Of a DNA stretch of 64,000 nt, positions 15,478-24,705 are shown piece by piece. Source of the stretch: Roseomonas aeriglobus (lineage in GTDB: Bacteria; Pseudomonadota; Alphaproteobacteria; Sphingomonadales; Sphingomonadaceae). Location of the stretch: NCBI GenBank assembly GCA_016937575.1, contig JAFHKN010000002.1:744001-808000 (forward strand). Direction: 5' to 3'. The position numbers were made by a program, and so were the translations under genes. The first letter of the stretch is position 1. Each line of letters begins with the position of its first letter. The notes beneath the pieces were generated by a model. That model had not been told where the DNA came from. It did no database searches and saw only the letters and a program-made list of their open reading frames with translations.

Positions 15478-15503
15478 AACAATCCCCGAAACCGGGGATT
15501 GTT
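15478..15503 (-). terminator. Hairpin between the RND permease and DUF445 genes
   Basis: A 10-bp perfect stem (AACAATCCCC / GGGGATTGTT) with a six-base loop lies 16 bp after the RND permease stop. On the minus strand it is followed by TTTCG, a weak U tract. It ends 7 bp before the DUF445 ATG and includes its only purine-rich ribosome-binding candidate. Confidence 0.6.
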
Positions 15504-15518
15504 CAAGCCGTCTTCATC

Positions 15519-18500
15519 TTATTCCGCCGGCTGGGCGGCATCGCCGCCGCCACCATGGCCGAGTTTGCGCGGGCCCTGTCCCAGCTGGGGACGATCCGGG
15601 CCGTGCTGCTCGATCACCGGCTGGCCGTCGTCGCCGGGGCGATAGGTCAGCAGGCGCCGGCTGAGCTTTGGCCCGAGCCAGCGTTCCACGCCGACCGCCA
15701 GGCTGAACGACGCCGGCACGATGACGAGCGTCAGGATCGTCGACAGGATGAGGCCGCCGATCACTACGACGCTCATCGGCTGGCGGAACGACCCGTCACC
15801 CGACAGCGACAGCGCGGTCGGCACCATACCGGCGACCATCGCCACCGTGGTCATCACGATCGGCTGCGCGCGCTTGTGCCCGGCGTCCAGGATCGCGTCG
15901 ATCGGATGGACGCCCTTTTCCATTTCCTCCAACGCAAAGTCGATCAGCAGGATCGAGTTCTTGGCCACGATGCCGAGCAGCATCAGGATGCCGATGTACA
16001 CCGATAGCGATATCGGCATGCCGCAGATCCACAGCGCGATCAGGCCGCCCAGCGGCGCCAGCAACAGCGAGCCCATGTTGACGAACGGCGGCATCACGCG
16101 GCGATAGAGCAGCACCAGTACCGAGAAGACCAGGAAGATGCCCGCCAGCACGGCGCCGGTGAAGTTCTGGATCATCTCCGCCTGCTGCTTCGATTCGCCC
16201 AGCTTCAGTTCGCTGACGCCGATCGGCAGATTCTTCATCGCCGGCAGCGCCCGGATCTTCTTCATCGCCTCGCCGGAGACTTCGCCCGGCGCAAGATCGG
16301 CACCGATCGTCAGGCGGCGGACCTGGTTGGACCGTTCGATCTTGGTCGGGCCCGCGCCGAAGCCGATGTCGGCGACGACCTTCAGCGGCACCGATCCGCC
16401 TCCGGCGGTCGGGACCGGCAGGTCCTCGATCGTCGACAGTCGCTGGCGTGCCGACTGGTTCAGCGCGACCCGGATCGGGATCTGCCGATCCGACAGCGAG
16501 AAGCGGGCCGAATTCTGGTCGATGTCGCCCAGGGTCGCGATGCGGATCGCCGACGAGAGCGCCGCCGTCGTCACGCCCAGCTGCGCGGCGAGGTCGAGCT
16601 TGGGACGAATGACGATTTCCGGGCGCTGCAGGTCGCCGGTGATCAGCGGGCTGCGGACCGTCGGCAGCGTGCGCATCTGATCGACGATCGCGATCGCGGC
16701 CTGGTTCAGCTTGACGGGATCGTCGCCCCCCAGCGTGATGGTCAGGGCGCGGCCGGACCCGCCGCCCCAGCCGCCGGCACGGAACGACACCCGCGCATCG
16801 GGGATCTGGCTGAGCGTCGGGCCGATCGCGCGCTGGAACTCGTAGCTCTTGAGCTTGCGGTCCTTCCGCAACTGTGCGGTGACGCGACCCTGCCCGACGA
16901 AGGCGCGGGTATACACGCTTTCGACATCGGGCTGTGCGCGCAGCACGTCCGCCGTCTTCTGCACGATCGCTTCGGTCTGGAGCAGGGTCGATCCCGGGAC
17001 CAGCTCGACGATCGCGGTGACCGAGTCGTTGTCTTCTTCGGGCAGGAAGGTGTTGGGCAGGACCATGAACATCAGCACGGTCGCGACCAGCGCGGCGATG
17101 CCGCCGACGACCGCCGACCAGCGATGCATCAACGTCCAGCGCAGCACGGCCATATAGCCGTCCATCAGCTTGCCTTCGCCGTGGCTGGCGTGCCCCTTGG
17201 CCTTCAGGAAATAGGCCGCGATCATCGGCGTCAGCAGACGAGCGACGGCAAGGCTCATGAGGACCGAGGCGACGACGGTCAGGCCGAAATTCTTGAAGAA
17301 CTGACCGGATACGCCCGGCATCAGCCCCACGGGCAGGAACACCGCGACGATCGACATGGTGGTCGCCAGCACCGCGACGCCGATTTCGTCGGCCGCATCG
17401 ATCGATGCCTGATAGGCCGACTTGCCCATGCGCATGTGCCGAACGATGTTTTCGATCTCCACGATCGCGTCGTCGACCAGCACGCCCGCCACCAGGCTGA
17501 GCGCCAGCAGCGTCATCTGGTTGAGGTCGAAGCCCAGCAGCTCCATGAACCAGAAGCTGGGGATCGCCGACAGCGGGATGGCGAGCGCCGAGATGACCGT
17601 CGCGCGCCAGTCGCGCAGGAACAGGAACACGACGAACACGGCGAGAACCGCGCCTTCCATCATCGCGTCGATCGCGACGTGATACTGTTTCTCGGCATAT
17701 TGCGAGTAGTTGAACAGCAGGTGGAACTGCACTTGCGGATTGCGCTTCTGCAGCGCTTCCAGCTTTGCCTGCGCCTCCTTGAACACGGTCACGTCCGAGG
17801 CGCCCTTGGCACGCTGGAAGTCGAAGCTCAGGACCTGGCGGCCGTCGGCCGTCGATAGCGAGCGCTGTTCAGCGTAGAGGTCACGGACCTCGGCGATGTC
17901 CGCCAGCCGTACCGAGCGTCCGCCGACCGAAATCTGGGTCTGGCCCAGCTGAAACGCATCGCGCGCATTGCCGAGGACGCGAACCGACTGTTCGGATCCG
18001 GCGATTTCGGCACGGCCGCCGGCGGCGTTCAGGTTGATCTGGCGCAGCGCCTGATTGACCTGGCTCGCGGTCAGGCCCTGCGACTGAAGCTTGAGCGGAT
18101 CGAGGATGACGCGAATTTCGCGGTTCACGCCGCCGTTGCGATCGACCGTCGCCATCCCCGGCACAGACAGAAGTTCGCGGGTGACGGTGTTGTCGATGTA
18201 CCAGCTGAGTTGTTCGATCGTCATCGACGTGGTCGACGCGGTGAAGCTGGCGACATCGTTTCCGCTGGTGTTGATGCGGCCGATCTGCGGTTCGAGAATG
18301 CCATCGGGCAAATCGCCGCGGATCTGCTGGATGGCGTCGCGGATGTCGTTGACGGTGCGGTCGATCGGCGTGCCGAGATCGAGCTGGACGACGGTCTGCG
18401 ACTGACCCTCGGTCACGGTCGAATTGATTTCGTCGATGCCCTGGAGCGAGCGCACCGCCGCCTCGACGCGCTGCGTCACCTGGCCTTCGAGCTCGCTGGG

Positions 18501-18674
18501 CGCCGCACCCGGCTGGCTGATCGCGATGAAAGCGACCGGGAAGTCGATGTCCGGCTGGTTGTTCACGTCCATCCGCATGAAGCTGACCAGCCCCATGATC
18601 GTCAGGAACAGGAACAGGACAATCGGCGGAACCGGGTTGCGGATCGACCAGGCCGAGATGTTGCGGAAACCCAT
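15519..18674 (-). CDS. RND-family efflux permease (HAE1/AcrB-type)
   Basis: Encodes 1051 residues, the usual RND permease length. It begins MGFRNISAWSIRNPVPPIV with the first membrane helix, followed by a periplasmic porter domain. The second half of the first helix block has LVAGVLVDDAIVEIENIVRH, with the paired Asp needed for proton relay, and the C-terminal repeat has LMLLGIVAKNSILLIDFALEE. Twelve membrane segments are expected from two six-helix blocks. It sits 12 bp downstream of its periplasmic adaptor gene. No outer-membrane TolC-like gene is adjacent, so an unlinked channel is presumed. Substrates cannot be told from sequence. Confidence 0.95.
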   Translation of the reverse strand: MGFRNISAWSIRNPVPPIVLFLFLTIMGLVSFMRMDVNNQPDIDFPVAFIAISQPGAAPSELEGQVTQRVEAAVRSLQGIDEINSTVTEGQSQTVVQLDLGTPIDRTVNDIRDAIQQIRGDLPDGILEPQIGRINTSGNDVASFTASTTSMTIEQLSWYIDNTVTRELLSVPGMATVDRNGGVNREIRVILDPLKLQSQGLTASQVNQALRQINLNAAGGRAEIAGSEQSVRVLGNARDAFQLGQTQISVGGRSVRLADIAEVRDLYAEQRSLSTADGRQVLSFDFQRAKGASDVTVFKEAQAKLEALQKRNPQVQFHLLFNYSQYAEKQYHVAIDAMMEGAVLAVFVVFLFLRDWRATVISALAIPLSAIPSFWFMELLGFDLNQMTLLALSLVAGVLVDDAIVEIENIVRHMRMGKSAYQASIDAADEIGVAVLATTMSIVAVFLPVGLMPGVSGQFFKNFGLTVVASVLMSLAVARLLTPMIAAYFLKAKGHASHGEGKLMDGYMAVLRWTLMHRWSAVVGGIAALVATVLMFMVLPNTFLPEEDNDSVTAIVELVPGSTLLQTEAIVQKTADVLRAQPDVESVYTRAFVGQGRVTAQLRKDRKLKSYEFQRAIGPTLSQIPDARVSFRAGGWGGGSGRALTITLGGDDPVKLNQAAIAIVDQMRTLPTVRSPLITGDLQRPEIVIRPKLDLAAQLGVTTAALSSAIRIATLGDIDQNSARFSLSDRQIPIRVALNQSARQRLSTIEDLPVPTAGGGSVPLKVVADIGFGAGPTKIERSNQVRRLTIGADLAPGEVSGEAMKKIRALPAMKNLPIGVSELKLGESKQQAEMIQNFTGAVLAGIFLVFSVLVLLYRRVMPPFVNMGSLLLAPLGGLIALWICGMPISLSVYIGILMLLGIVAKNSILLIDFALEEMEKGVHPIDAILDAGHKRAQPIVMTTVAMVAGMVPTALSLSGDGSFRQPMSVVVIGGLILSTILTLVIVPASFSLAVGVERWLGPKLSRRLLTYRPGDDGQPVIEQHGPDRPQLGQGPRKLGHGGGGDAAQPAE

Positions 18675-18686
18675 CCGAGTCGCTCC

Positions 18687-19856
18687 TTACCGGGCCTTCG
18701 CCAGCTGTGGCTTGACCGTCTGGCCTTCGTTGAGGAAGGCGCCGGCCGACTGCACGATCCGTTCGCTGCCATCCAGGCCGCCGGCGATCGATACGCCCGC
18801 GTCGGATACTTCCCCGACCGTCACGTCACGGCGCCGCGCCTTGTTCGCGCCGTCGATGATGTACACGTAATTGCCCTTGCCGTCACTGAGCACGGCCGAC
18901 TCCGGCAGCAATGGGGCTTGGACGCCGCCGACGTCGATGGCCGCACTGGCGAACCCGCCCGGGCGCAACGCCGAATCATAGCGAAGAGCGATGCGCGCGA
19001 TCCCCTGGCGGCTCTGCGGATCGATAATGGGGGAGACCTGCCATACCTCGCCGACGAAGGCTTTCTGCGAGCCGACCGGCGTCACGCGACCGACCATGCC
19101 GGTACGAACCCGCGCCAGGTCGCTTTCGGCCAGCTGGGCGCGCATTTCCATCTGCCCGCCCATCGCGATGCGGAACAGCTGCCCGCTGCCGGAGCTGACG
19201 ATCTGCCCGGGCTCGACGCCGCGGGTCAGGACCAGGCCTTCGGCAGGCGCACGAATGTCGAGCCGCTGATTGCGGGCCCGCGTCTCGGCAAGCTGCGCCT
19301 GTGCGACGCGGACGCGGGCGTTTGCCTGCGCCAGAGTCGCCTCACGACGCTGGACATCGGCCTTCGATACGAAACCGCGGTCGACCAGTTGCTTGGCCCG
19401 ATCGAGTTCGGCCTGCGCCAGGTCAGCGTCGGCGCGCGCGACGTTGATGTTGGCAGCCTGGCTCTGTGCGGTCTGCGACTGGACCGAGCGGTCGATCGTC
19501 GCGAGCACTTGGCCGGTGCGGACCCAGCTTCCCGGCTCGACCAGAACACGCGTGACCATGCCGCCTTCGCCCGCGACGCCCACCGGCATTTCGCGACGCG
19601 CTGCGATGGTGCCGTTGCCGGTGACGGTGGTGGCAACCGCGGAGCGGCCGGGGACGACGACGGTCACCGTCGGAACGCCCTGGCCACCCTTCGGCGCCGC
19701 GGCGGCCTTGCCGGCCGGTGCGTCACCCCCGCGCAGGGCGTAGGCGGCCGCCAGCGCGATCAATATCGCCGCCACGACGATCGCGATGATCCACTTGCGC
19801 CGATTCGGCCGCGCGCGCTCGTCGGTCAGCGCGTACTGCGTGTCGTTCCCCTGCAT
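18687..19856 (-). CDS. RND efflux periplasmic adaptor (membrane fusion protein)
   Basis: Encodes 389 residues from MQGNDTQYALTDE; the open frame continues upstream but without protein-like sequence. A single N-terminal anchor (about residues 20-39) is followed by a biotinyl-lipoyl-like half (EMPVGVAGEGGMVTRVLVEPGSWVRTGQ), a helical hairpin rich in Ala/Gln/Arg (QSQTAQSQAANINVARADAD), the second lipoyl half (IRAPAEGLVLTRGVEPGQ), and beta-barrel and membrane-proximal domains. It would bridge the RND permease to an outer-membrane channel. It is the first gene of the two-gene efflux unit. Confidence 0.92.
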   Translation of the reverse strand: MQGNDTQYALTDERARPNRRKWIIAIVVAAILIALAAAYALRGGDAPAGKAAAAPKGGQGVPTVTVVVPGRSAVATTVTGNGTIAARREMPVGVAGEGGMVTRVLVEPGSWVRTGQVLATIDRSVQSQTAQSQAANINVARADADLAQAELDRAKQLVDRGFVSKADVQRREATLAQANARVRVAQAQLAETRARNQRLDIRAPAEGLVLTRGVEPGQIVSSGSGQLFRIAMGGQMEMRAQLAESDLARVRTGMVGRVTPVGSQKAFVGEVWQVSPIIDPQSRQGIARIALRYDSALRPGGFASAAIDVGGVQAPLLPESAVLSDGKGNYVYIIDGANKARRRDVTVGEVSDAGVSIAGGLDGSERIVQSAGAFLNEGQTVKPQLAKAR

Positions 19857-20129
19857 CGAAGCTCTCGTCCGTTCCGTATCGTTTGAACCCGCCGCGCCCC
19901 CCGCGGCGTGGTGCTCAGCTGCTGTATTAGATAAATAAGTCACCAAGCTCAAGCGCGGAGAAAGCGGAGTCTTTGCCACGCACTACAAGCCGTTTCGTCA
20001 CCGACCGCCCGTCTGGTGCAACGAAGTGGCGGGATTGCGGCGCGCTCTACCCGATTTCGGCGCCGCTGCCGATTGATCCACATCGTTCATCGCGCGTTGC
20101 CGCGCCGACATTAGTCATGCGCCGATCAA

Positions 20130-20140
20130 CAGGAGAAAGG
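20130..20140 (+). promoter_or_regulatory. Ribosome binding site deciding the SIMPL gene start
   Basis: CAGGAGAAAGG lies 6-16 bases before the ATG at 20147 and supports this start over the long upstream open frame, which has no signal peptide. Confidence 0.7.
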
Positions 20141-20146
20141 GTCGAA

Positions 20147-20860
20147 ATGTACAAACTCGCCATCCTCGCCGCCGCCGTGGCAGCGCCGCTGCCGGCCGAG
20201 GCGCAGGTGCCGCCACAGCCCGTCGCCATGGTCGACGGGACGATCCTGGACGTGACCGCGGTCGGCAAGACCAGCATGACCCCCGACGTCGCGACGATCC
20301 GCGCCGGTGTGGTGACGCAGGCCGCGACTGCGGAAGCGGCGCTTGCCGACAATGCGCAGCGTGTGCAGCGCGTGCTGGCGGCGTTGAAATCGGCCAGGGT
20401 CGCCGACCGCGACATCCAGACCTCGACCATCTCGCTTCAGCCGCAATATCGCTACGGCGAGAACGTCCCGCCGGTCATCACCGGCTATCAGGCGTCGAAC
20501 ACCGTATCGGTGCGTTTCCGCGACGTCGCCCGCAGCGGTGCGATTCTGGACGCGCTGGTCAAGGTCGGCGCGAATCAGATCGACGGGCCGAACCTGTCGA
20601 TCGACAAGCCCGAGGCGGCCGAGGATACCGCCCGCACCGACGCCATCGCCAAGGCTCGCGCCCGGGCGGAGGTCTATGCCCGTGCCGCCGGGCTGCGCGT
20701 CGATCGCATCCTGTCGATCACCGAAGGCGGTGGCGGCTACCAGCCGGTCGCGCCGATGCCGGTAATGGCGATGCGGGTGGAAAAGGCCGCCGACACCGCC
20801 ATCGCGCCGGGCGAGCAGGATGTGACGGTGACGACGACCGTGCGGTTCTTGCTGAAATGA
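20147..20860 (+). CDS. SIMPL (DUF541) domain periplasmic protein
   Basis: Encodes 237 residues. Residues 1-20 (MYKLAILAAAVAAPLPAEAQ) are a cleavable signal peptide. The SIMPL domain follows: ILDVTAVGKTSMTPDVATIRAGV, a heptad-like ALADNAQRVQRVLAALKSA, DIQTSTISLQPQYRYGENVPP, GYQASNTVSVRFRD, and the late AIAKARARAEVYARAAGLRVDRILSI. It ends in a beta strand TVTTTVRFLLK. The family (E. coli YggE is a member) is periplasmic and linked to oxidative-stress resistance, with no known catalytic activity. It is a single-gene unit diverging from the efflux operon. Confidence 0.92.
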   Translation: MYKLAILAAAVAAPLPAEAQVPPQPVAMVDGTILDVTAVGKTSMTPDVATIRAGVVTQAATAEAALADNAQRVQRVLAALKSARVADRDIQTSTISLQPQYRYGENVPPVITGYQASNTVSVRFRDVARSGAILDALVKVGANQIDGPNLSIDKPEAAEDTARTDAIAKARARAEVYARAAGLRVDRILSITEGGGGYQPVAPMPVMAMRVEKAADTAIAPGEQDVTVTTTVRFLLK

Positions 20861-21440
20861 GGTTGGGCGGGGGCGCTGCTACGGGCGACGCTCCCGCCTC
20901 CCATTATAAGGTGCTCCGGCAAAGGCCGGAGTCTTGGCAATCGCAGCCTCCCGATCGCCACCTATCCGGCCTTCGCCGGAGCGAATCGATATCTCGCCGG
21001 TACGGGAAGGGGGGAGGTCGGTCGTAAGGACGATACGGCTTCGTTCTTGCAATGTTGGATTTGATTTGCTCGTCTACAGACCGGCCGAAAGCCCTGCTCC
21101 TTCACTCTGTTGAACTATGGCCACGCTGTCGCGCGTCAGCCCCGCCCGTTCGGGATGGGCAGGTTGGTCAGCCCCCGGCCCGACCTGAACGATGCGGGGC
21201 GTCTTTCAGCTGCGACTGGGTCGGGTAGAGCCCCGCCTCATGCGTGACGCTCGCGGAGGGGCCGCACCCGCGAAGGGGGGCAAAAGATGAACCTGGCGGC
21301 AAAAGTGACAAAAGTGACGAAGGCTGACGAATTCACTGCGGTATCGCAACTTTTGCCGAGCCATCCTGCAATTGCCAGACAAAGAAAAAGGGCCGCCCGG
21401 ACGGGCGACCCCTTTAAATCCTCAGTATCGGGTCGAACGC
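20861..21440. other. Long intergenic region with palindromes, no gene supported
   Basis: These 580 bp lie between two convergent genes. A seven-pair hairpin at 20914-20931 (CTCCGGC/GCCGGAG) follows the SIMPL gene and is of the dispersed sphingomonad palindrome kind. GGCAAAAGT at 21298-21306 is mirrored by ACTTTTGCC at 21349-21357. A short frame from 21287 (MNLAAKVTKVTK) overlaps the GlsB terminator and is not convincing. Confidence 0.5.
21385..21416 (-). terminator. Rho-independent terminator of the GlsB-like gene
   Basis: On the minus strand a GC-rich stem (GGGTCGCCCG / CGGGCGGCCC) with flanking AAAG/CTTT pairs is followed by CTTTTTCTTTG. It lies 25 bp downstream of the gene's stop. Confidence 0.75.
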
Positions 21441-21692
21441 TTAGCGCACCGAACCACGACGGACGAGGTTGACGATCGCGAGCAGCACGATTGCGCCGAT
21501 CAGCGAATACAGGAAGCTCATCACGGTGATGCCGTTGTTGATGTTGGCACCGGTGACGAAGCCGGCGATGACGGCGCCGACAATACCGACGACGATGTTC
21601 AGGAAAATACCCTGCTGCGCATCGGTGCGCATGATGATGCTTGCGAGCCAACCGACCACGCCACCGACGACCAGCCAAATAATGATACCCAT
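21441..21692 (-). CDS. GlsB/YeaQ/YmgE family stress-response membrane protein
   Basis: Encodes 83 residues from MGIIIWLVVGGVVGW. A strong ribosome binding site (AACGGAGGG, 7 bases before the ATG) selects this start within a longer open frame. Three hydrophobic segments (about residues 2-17, 28-49 and 57-75) and the Gly-rich GIVGAVIAGFVTGANINNG are typical of the family, small transglycosylase-associated membrane proteins induced by stress. It is monocistronic with its own terminator. Confidence 0.92.
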   Translation of the reverse strand: MGIIIWLVVGGVVGWLASIIMRTDAQQGIFLNIVVGIVGAVIAGFVTGANINNGITVMSFLYSLIGAIVLLAIVNLVRRGSVR

Positions 21693-21792
21693 GACCAATC
21701 CCTCCGTTACATCCGGCCCTTTCCGGACTGTGTGACGGGAAAATGCGGCAGGCCGTGCTTTTGTTCCGGCGGCGTTTCTTTGTTTGTCAAAC

Positions 21793-21830
21793 GGAAACGG
21801 CCCGCCTTCCGGGTGGAAGACGGGCCGTTC
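21793..21830 (-). terminator. Hairpin downstream of sciP
   Basis: GGAAACGGCCCG (21793-21804) pairs with CGGGCCGTTCC (21821-21831) around a short loop, 47 bp after the sciP stop on the minus strand. It is a likely terminator separating sciP from the GlsB-like gene. Confidence 0.55.
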
Positions 21831-21877
21831 CTGCGGTTGATGCCAGGGGAAGTCGGCATCGGACCTGGGGGCAAGCG

Positions 21878-22177
21878 TCAGTATTTCTGCTGACGCTCGT
21901 AGAGCGAGCGATAGTGCTGGATGCGGGTCACGCGCAGCCCGGGCATGCCCGATCGGTCGATCGCCCGTTGCCAGCCGGCGAATTCTTCTGCGGTCAGGCC
22001 GTAGCGATCGCAAACCTCGTCGATGCTCAGCAGGCCGCCGTTGACCGCGGCGACGACCTCGGCCTTGCGCCGCACGACCCAGCGCGTGGTTTCGGGCGGG
22101 GGCAGCGTGTCCAGCGTCAGCGGTTCGCCGAGCGGGCCGATGACCTTCGCGGGCCGGATTTTCTGGTTCTCGATCAT
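21878..22177 (-). CDS. sciP: CtrA inhibitor SciP (DUF1153)
   Basis: Encodes 99 residues from MIENQKIRPAKVIGPLGEPL. The DUF1153 hallmark is present: LTLDTLPPPETTRWVVRRKAEVV, then AVNGGLLSIDEVCDRYGLTAEEF, a Trp-containing helix-turn-helix, and a basic C terminus TRIQHYRSLYERQQKY. In Caulobacter SciP binds CtrA and blocks its activation of flagellar and other promoters in G1; sphingomonads carry the same gene. The length matches the family. The open frame upstream of this ATG is not protein-like, which fixes the start. Confidence 0.93.
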   Translation of the reverse strand: MIENQKIRPAKVIGPLGEPLTLDTLPPPETTRWVVRRKAEVVAAVNGGLLSIDEVCDRYGLTAEEFAGWQRAIDRSGMPGLRVTRIQHYRSLYERQQKY

Positions 22178-22300
22178 TCGTACCTCAAAACCGGAAAGCA
22201 GGCCCGTCGCCGGGTGCCGCCTCCCCATTCTTATCCCTGTGTAACGACCGTTAGCGGCCGAGCTTGAACATCCTCTCAAACGCCGCGGTAAATGGCGTCT

Positions 22301-22573
22301 TCATTCCTCTTTCCACCGCCTTAGCGCCTGTGCCGTCGTGGCACTGAAGCAACCGGCGACGGGCGCCAGCAGCGCGTCGACCGGCCCGGCGCGGTTCAGC
22401 GCGACCTGGACCCGTGCCGTCGGGCTGGCCGCCTGCCGGCTCGCCACGCCGACCAGCAGCACGGCGAGCTCCACGGGAAGCGCGCTGACCTGATGGCCAT
22501 GAAACCGGGCGAAGCTGAGATCCAAGCGCTGTTCCGCATCCACGTGTCGGGGTGAGCGGCGTGTTTGGCGCAA
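22301..22573 (-). CDS. Hypothetical protein, low confidence
   Basis: An open frame of 90 residues. The central part (SALPVELAVLLVGVASRQAASPTARVQ in pieces, about residues 30-55) and codon use look coding-like, but I recognise no family and the start is uncertain. It lies between sciP and mnmA in a 467-bp gap. It could be a real small protein, a gene remnant or chance. No credible opposite-strand gene covers the same bases. Confidence 0.3.
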   Translation of the reverse strand: MRQTRRSPRHVDAEQRLDLSFARFHGHQVSALPVELAVLLVGVASRQAASPTARVQVALNRAGPVDALLAPVAGCFSATTAQALRRWKEE

Positions 22574-22644
22574 GAAGGCTGAAGGCCGGGTAAACCGTGA
22601 CGGATTTTGCGCTGGGCCGCGTGTCCCGCTAAGGGACGGCGATC

Positions 22645-23751
22645 ATGTCCCTCGTATCGTTCGACCTTCCCGAGCCGCTGAAGGCGCGCCGCATCGTCGT
22701 TGCCATGTCCGGCGGCGTGGATTCCTCCGTCGTCGCCGCGCTCGCCGCGCGCTCGGGGGCGGAGACGATCGGCGTGACGCTGCAGCTCTACGATCACGGC
22801 GAGGCGGTCGGTCGCGCCGGGGCCTGCTGCGCGGGCCGCGACATCCGCGACGCGCGCAAGGTCTGCGACGATCTGGGCATCGCGCACTATGTCTTCGACC
22901 ACGCCTCGTCCTTCCGCGAACAGGTGATCGAGGATTTCGCCGACGAATATCTCGCCGGCCGCACGCCGATCCCCTGCGTGAAGTGCAACATGGGTCCGAA
23001 ATTCACCGACCTGTTCGCGCTCGCCCGCGATCTCGGCGCCGACTGTCTGGCGACCGGCCATTACGTCCGACGCGTGATGGGGCAGGGCGGGGCCGAGCTC
23101 CACCGCGCGCTCGATCCGGCACGCGACCAGAGCTATTTCCTGTTCGCGACCACGCAGGGCCAGCTCGACTATCTCCGCTTTCCGCTGGGCGGCCTGCCGA
23201 AAGCGCGGGTGCGCGAAATTGCCGCCGAAATGGGGCTGGGGGTCGCGGGCAAGCCCGACAGCCAGGACATCTGCTTCGTTCCGGAGGGCAATTACGCCGA
23301 TGTCGTCCGCAAGGTGCGGCCGGGCGCGGATGACGTGGGCGAGATCGTCGACGAAGGCGGCCGCGTGCTCGGTCAGCATCGCGGAATCATCCACTATACG
23401 GTCGGCCAGCGTCGCGGGCTCGACATCGGCGGCGGGCATGACCCGCTCTATGTCGTGCGACTCGATGCGGCCAAGAAGCGCGTCGTGGTGGGGCCGAAAG
23501 CCGCGCTGGCGGTCGAAGCGGCGCGGCTGGCGAACATCAACTGGCTGGGCGGCGATTTCGCCGGCCCCCTGACGGCAAAGGTCCGCAGCCTCGCCAAGCC
23601 GGTCCCGGCGCGTCTGGAGGGCGATCGGCTTGTGTTCGATGCGCCGGAATTCGGCGTGGCTCCAGGGCAGGCGGCTGTGCTTTACGCCGGTGATCGGGTG
23701 CTCGGCGGCGGGTGGATCGCGCAGACGGAGCGGGCGCGGGTAGCTGCCTGA
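22645..23751 (+). CDS. mnmA: tRNA-uridine 2-sulfurtransferase MnmA
   Basis: Encodes 368 residues. The PP-loop motif [15 protein letters not shown] (about residues 19-33) binds [13 protein letters not shown] holds the first catalytic Cys, [10 protein letters not shown] follows, and [12 protein letters not shown] holds the second Cys. The enzyme adenylates and thiolates U34 of tRNA-Lys, tRNA-Glu and tRNA-Gln to make 2-thiouridine, using sulfur relayed from IscS. The C-terminal beta domains are present ([27 protein letters not shown]). Length is normal. It is a single-gene unit; downstream lies a large palindrome. Confidence 0.96.
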   Translation: MSLVSFDLPEPLKARRIVVAMSGGVDSSVVAALAARSGAETIGVTLQLYDHGEAVGRAGACCAGRDIRDARKVCDDLGIAHYVFDHASSFREQVIEDFADEYLAGRTPIPCVKCNMGPKFTDLFALARDLGADCLATGHYVRRVMGQGGAELHRALDPARDQSYFLFATTQGQLDYLRFPLGGLPKARVREIAAEMGLGVAGKPDSQDICFVPEGNYADVVRKVRPGADDVGEIVDEGGRVLGQHRGIIHYTVGQRRGLDIGGGHDPLYVVRLDAAKKRVVVGPKAALAVEAARLANINWLGGDFAGPLTAKVRSLAKPVPARLEGDRLVFDAPEFGVAPGQAAVLYAGDRVLGGGWIAQTERARVAA

Positions 23752-23753
23752 TT

Positions 23754-23893
23754 AATTCCTCCCCGAGCTTGTCTCGGGGAGGGGGACCATCGCGCAAGCG
23801 ATGGTGGAGGGGGTTGCGGCGTCGGGCGCGTGCCGCGCCGCCCCTCCACCGGCTTCGCCGGTCCCCCTCTCCCAGCAAGCTGGGGGAGGAATT
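23754..23893. repeat. 140-bp palindromic (MITE-like) element between mnmA and phzF
   Basis: AATTCCTCCCC at the left end is mirrored by GGGGGAGGAATT at the right, with further mirrored blocks AGCTTG/CAAGCT, GGGGGACC/GGTCCCCC and GGTGGAGGGG/CCCCTCCACC. The whole can fold into one long hairpin lying between convergent genes, where it could terminate transcription both ways. Similar short pieces appear near 9671 and 32197, so it seems to be a dispersed family. Confidence 0.75.
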
Positions 23894-23895
23894 TT

Positions 23896-24705
23896 CTAGA
23901 GCAAGAACGTCCCCTCGACTACCGTCACGCAGCCACCACGCAGGACCACCCGGTCACCGGCCAGCTCGCACCCGACATGCCCGCCGCGGGCGCTGGCCTG
24001 ATAGGCGCCGAACCGGTCGCGCCCGAACTTCGCCGCCCAATAGGGCACCATCACCGCATGCGCCGAGCCGGTCACCGGATCCTCGGGTATGTCGAAGTAA
24101 TCGGTGAACACGCGGCTGACGACGTCCGCCGTCTCGCCCTGCGCCGCCACGATGAGCACATAGGGACCGAGCGCCTTCACTGCCCGGCCGTCCGGCGCCG
24201 CGGCGCGGACGGCGGCTTCGTCCTTCACGACGACCAGGGCATAGCCCTTGTCGTGCCACAGCGTTTCGACCGCCTCGACGCCCAGCGCAGCGACGATCTC
24301 CGGCAGGTCCTTCGGCGACGGCGTCCAGGCGGGCAGGGCCATTGCATAGCCATCGCCGTCGCGCGCGACTTCCAGTACCCCGGCCTGGCGGGTCTGGAAC
24401 CGCACGCGGTCGCGACTTCGGTCGCCGGACAAGACGAAATGCCCGCTCGCCAGCGTCGCGTGGCCACATAGCGCCACTTCCGCTGCCGGCGTGAACCAGC
24501 GCAGTTCGAAATCGGGCCCGTCGCCGCCATCGTCATCGCTGCCGGCTACGGCCACCAGAAAGGCGGTTTCGCTAAGGTTGTTTTCGCTCGCGATGCGCTG
24601 GAGCACCTCGTCCTCGAGCCAGTGCGTCAGCGGCATCACCGCGGCCGGATTGCCTTCGAAGGGCTTCGCGGCAAAGGCGTCGATCTGGGCGAAGGAAATT
24701 CTCAT
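23896..24705 (-). CDS. PhzF family isomerase/epimerase-like protein
   Basis: Encodes 269 residues from MRISFAQIDAFAAKPFEGNPAAV. The start overlaps the upstream transporter's stop (ATGA). Family landmarks are FEGNPAAVMPL, ENNLSETAFLV with the conserved catalytic Glu, ELRWFTPAAEVALCGHATLASGH in pieces (about residues 65-88), and the late DPVTGSAHAVMVPYW. PhzF proteins share the diaminopimelate epimerase fold and isomerise small metabolites; most homologues outside phenazine clusters have unknown substrates. No phenazine genes are nearby, so a phenazine role is not implied. It is the last gene of pdxH-CDF-phzF. Confidence 0.9.
   Translation of the reverse strand: MRISFAQIDAFAAKPFEGNPAAVMPLTHWLEDEVLQRIASENNLSETAFLVAVAGSDDDGGDGPDFELRWFTPAAEVALCGHATLASGHFVLSGDRSRDRVRFQTRQAGVLEVARDGDGYAMALPAWTPSPKDLPEIVAALGVEAVETLWHDKGYALVVVKDEAAVRAAAPDGRAVKALGPYVLIVAAQGETADVVSRVFTDYFDIPEDPVTGSAHAVMVPYWAAKFGRDRFGAYQASARGGHVGCELAGDRVVLRGGCVTVVEGTFLL

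Noticed and set aside
18210..19886. 558-codon open frame antisense to the RND permease and adaptor
   Set aside because: Arg/Asp/His-rich shadow with no domain. The minus-strand genes are well supported.
21287..21472. Short frame beginning MNLAAKVTKVTK
   Set aside because: Runs through the GlsB terminator and into the GlsB gene on the other strand; no ribosome binding site pattern strong enough.
23896..24705. Phenazine biosynthesis role for the PhzF-like gene
   Set aside because: No other phz genes nearby; the family is broad and mostly of unknown substrate.
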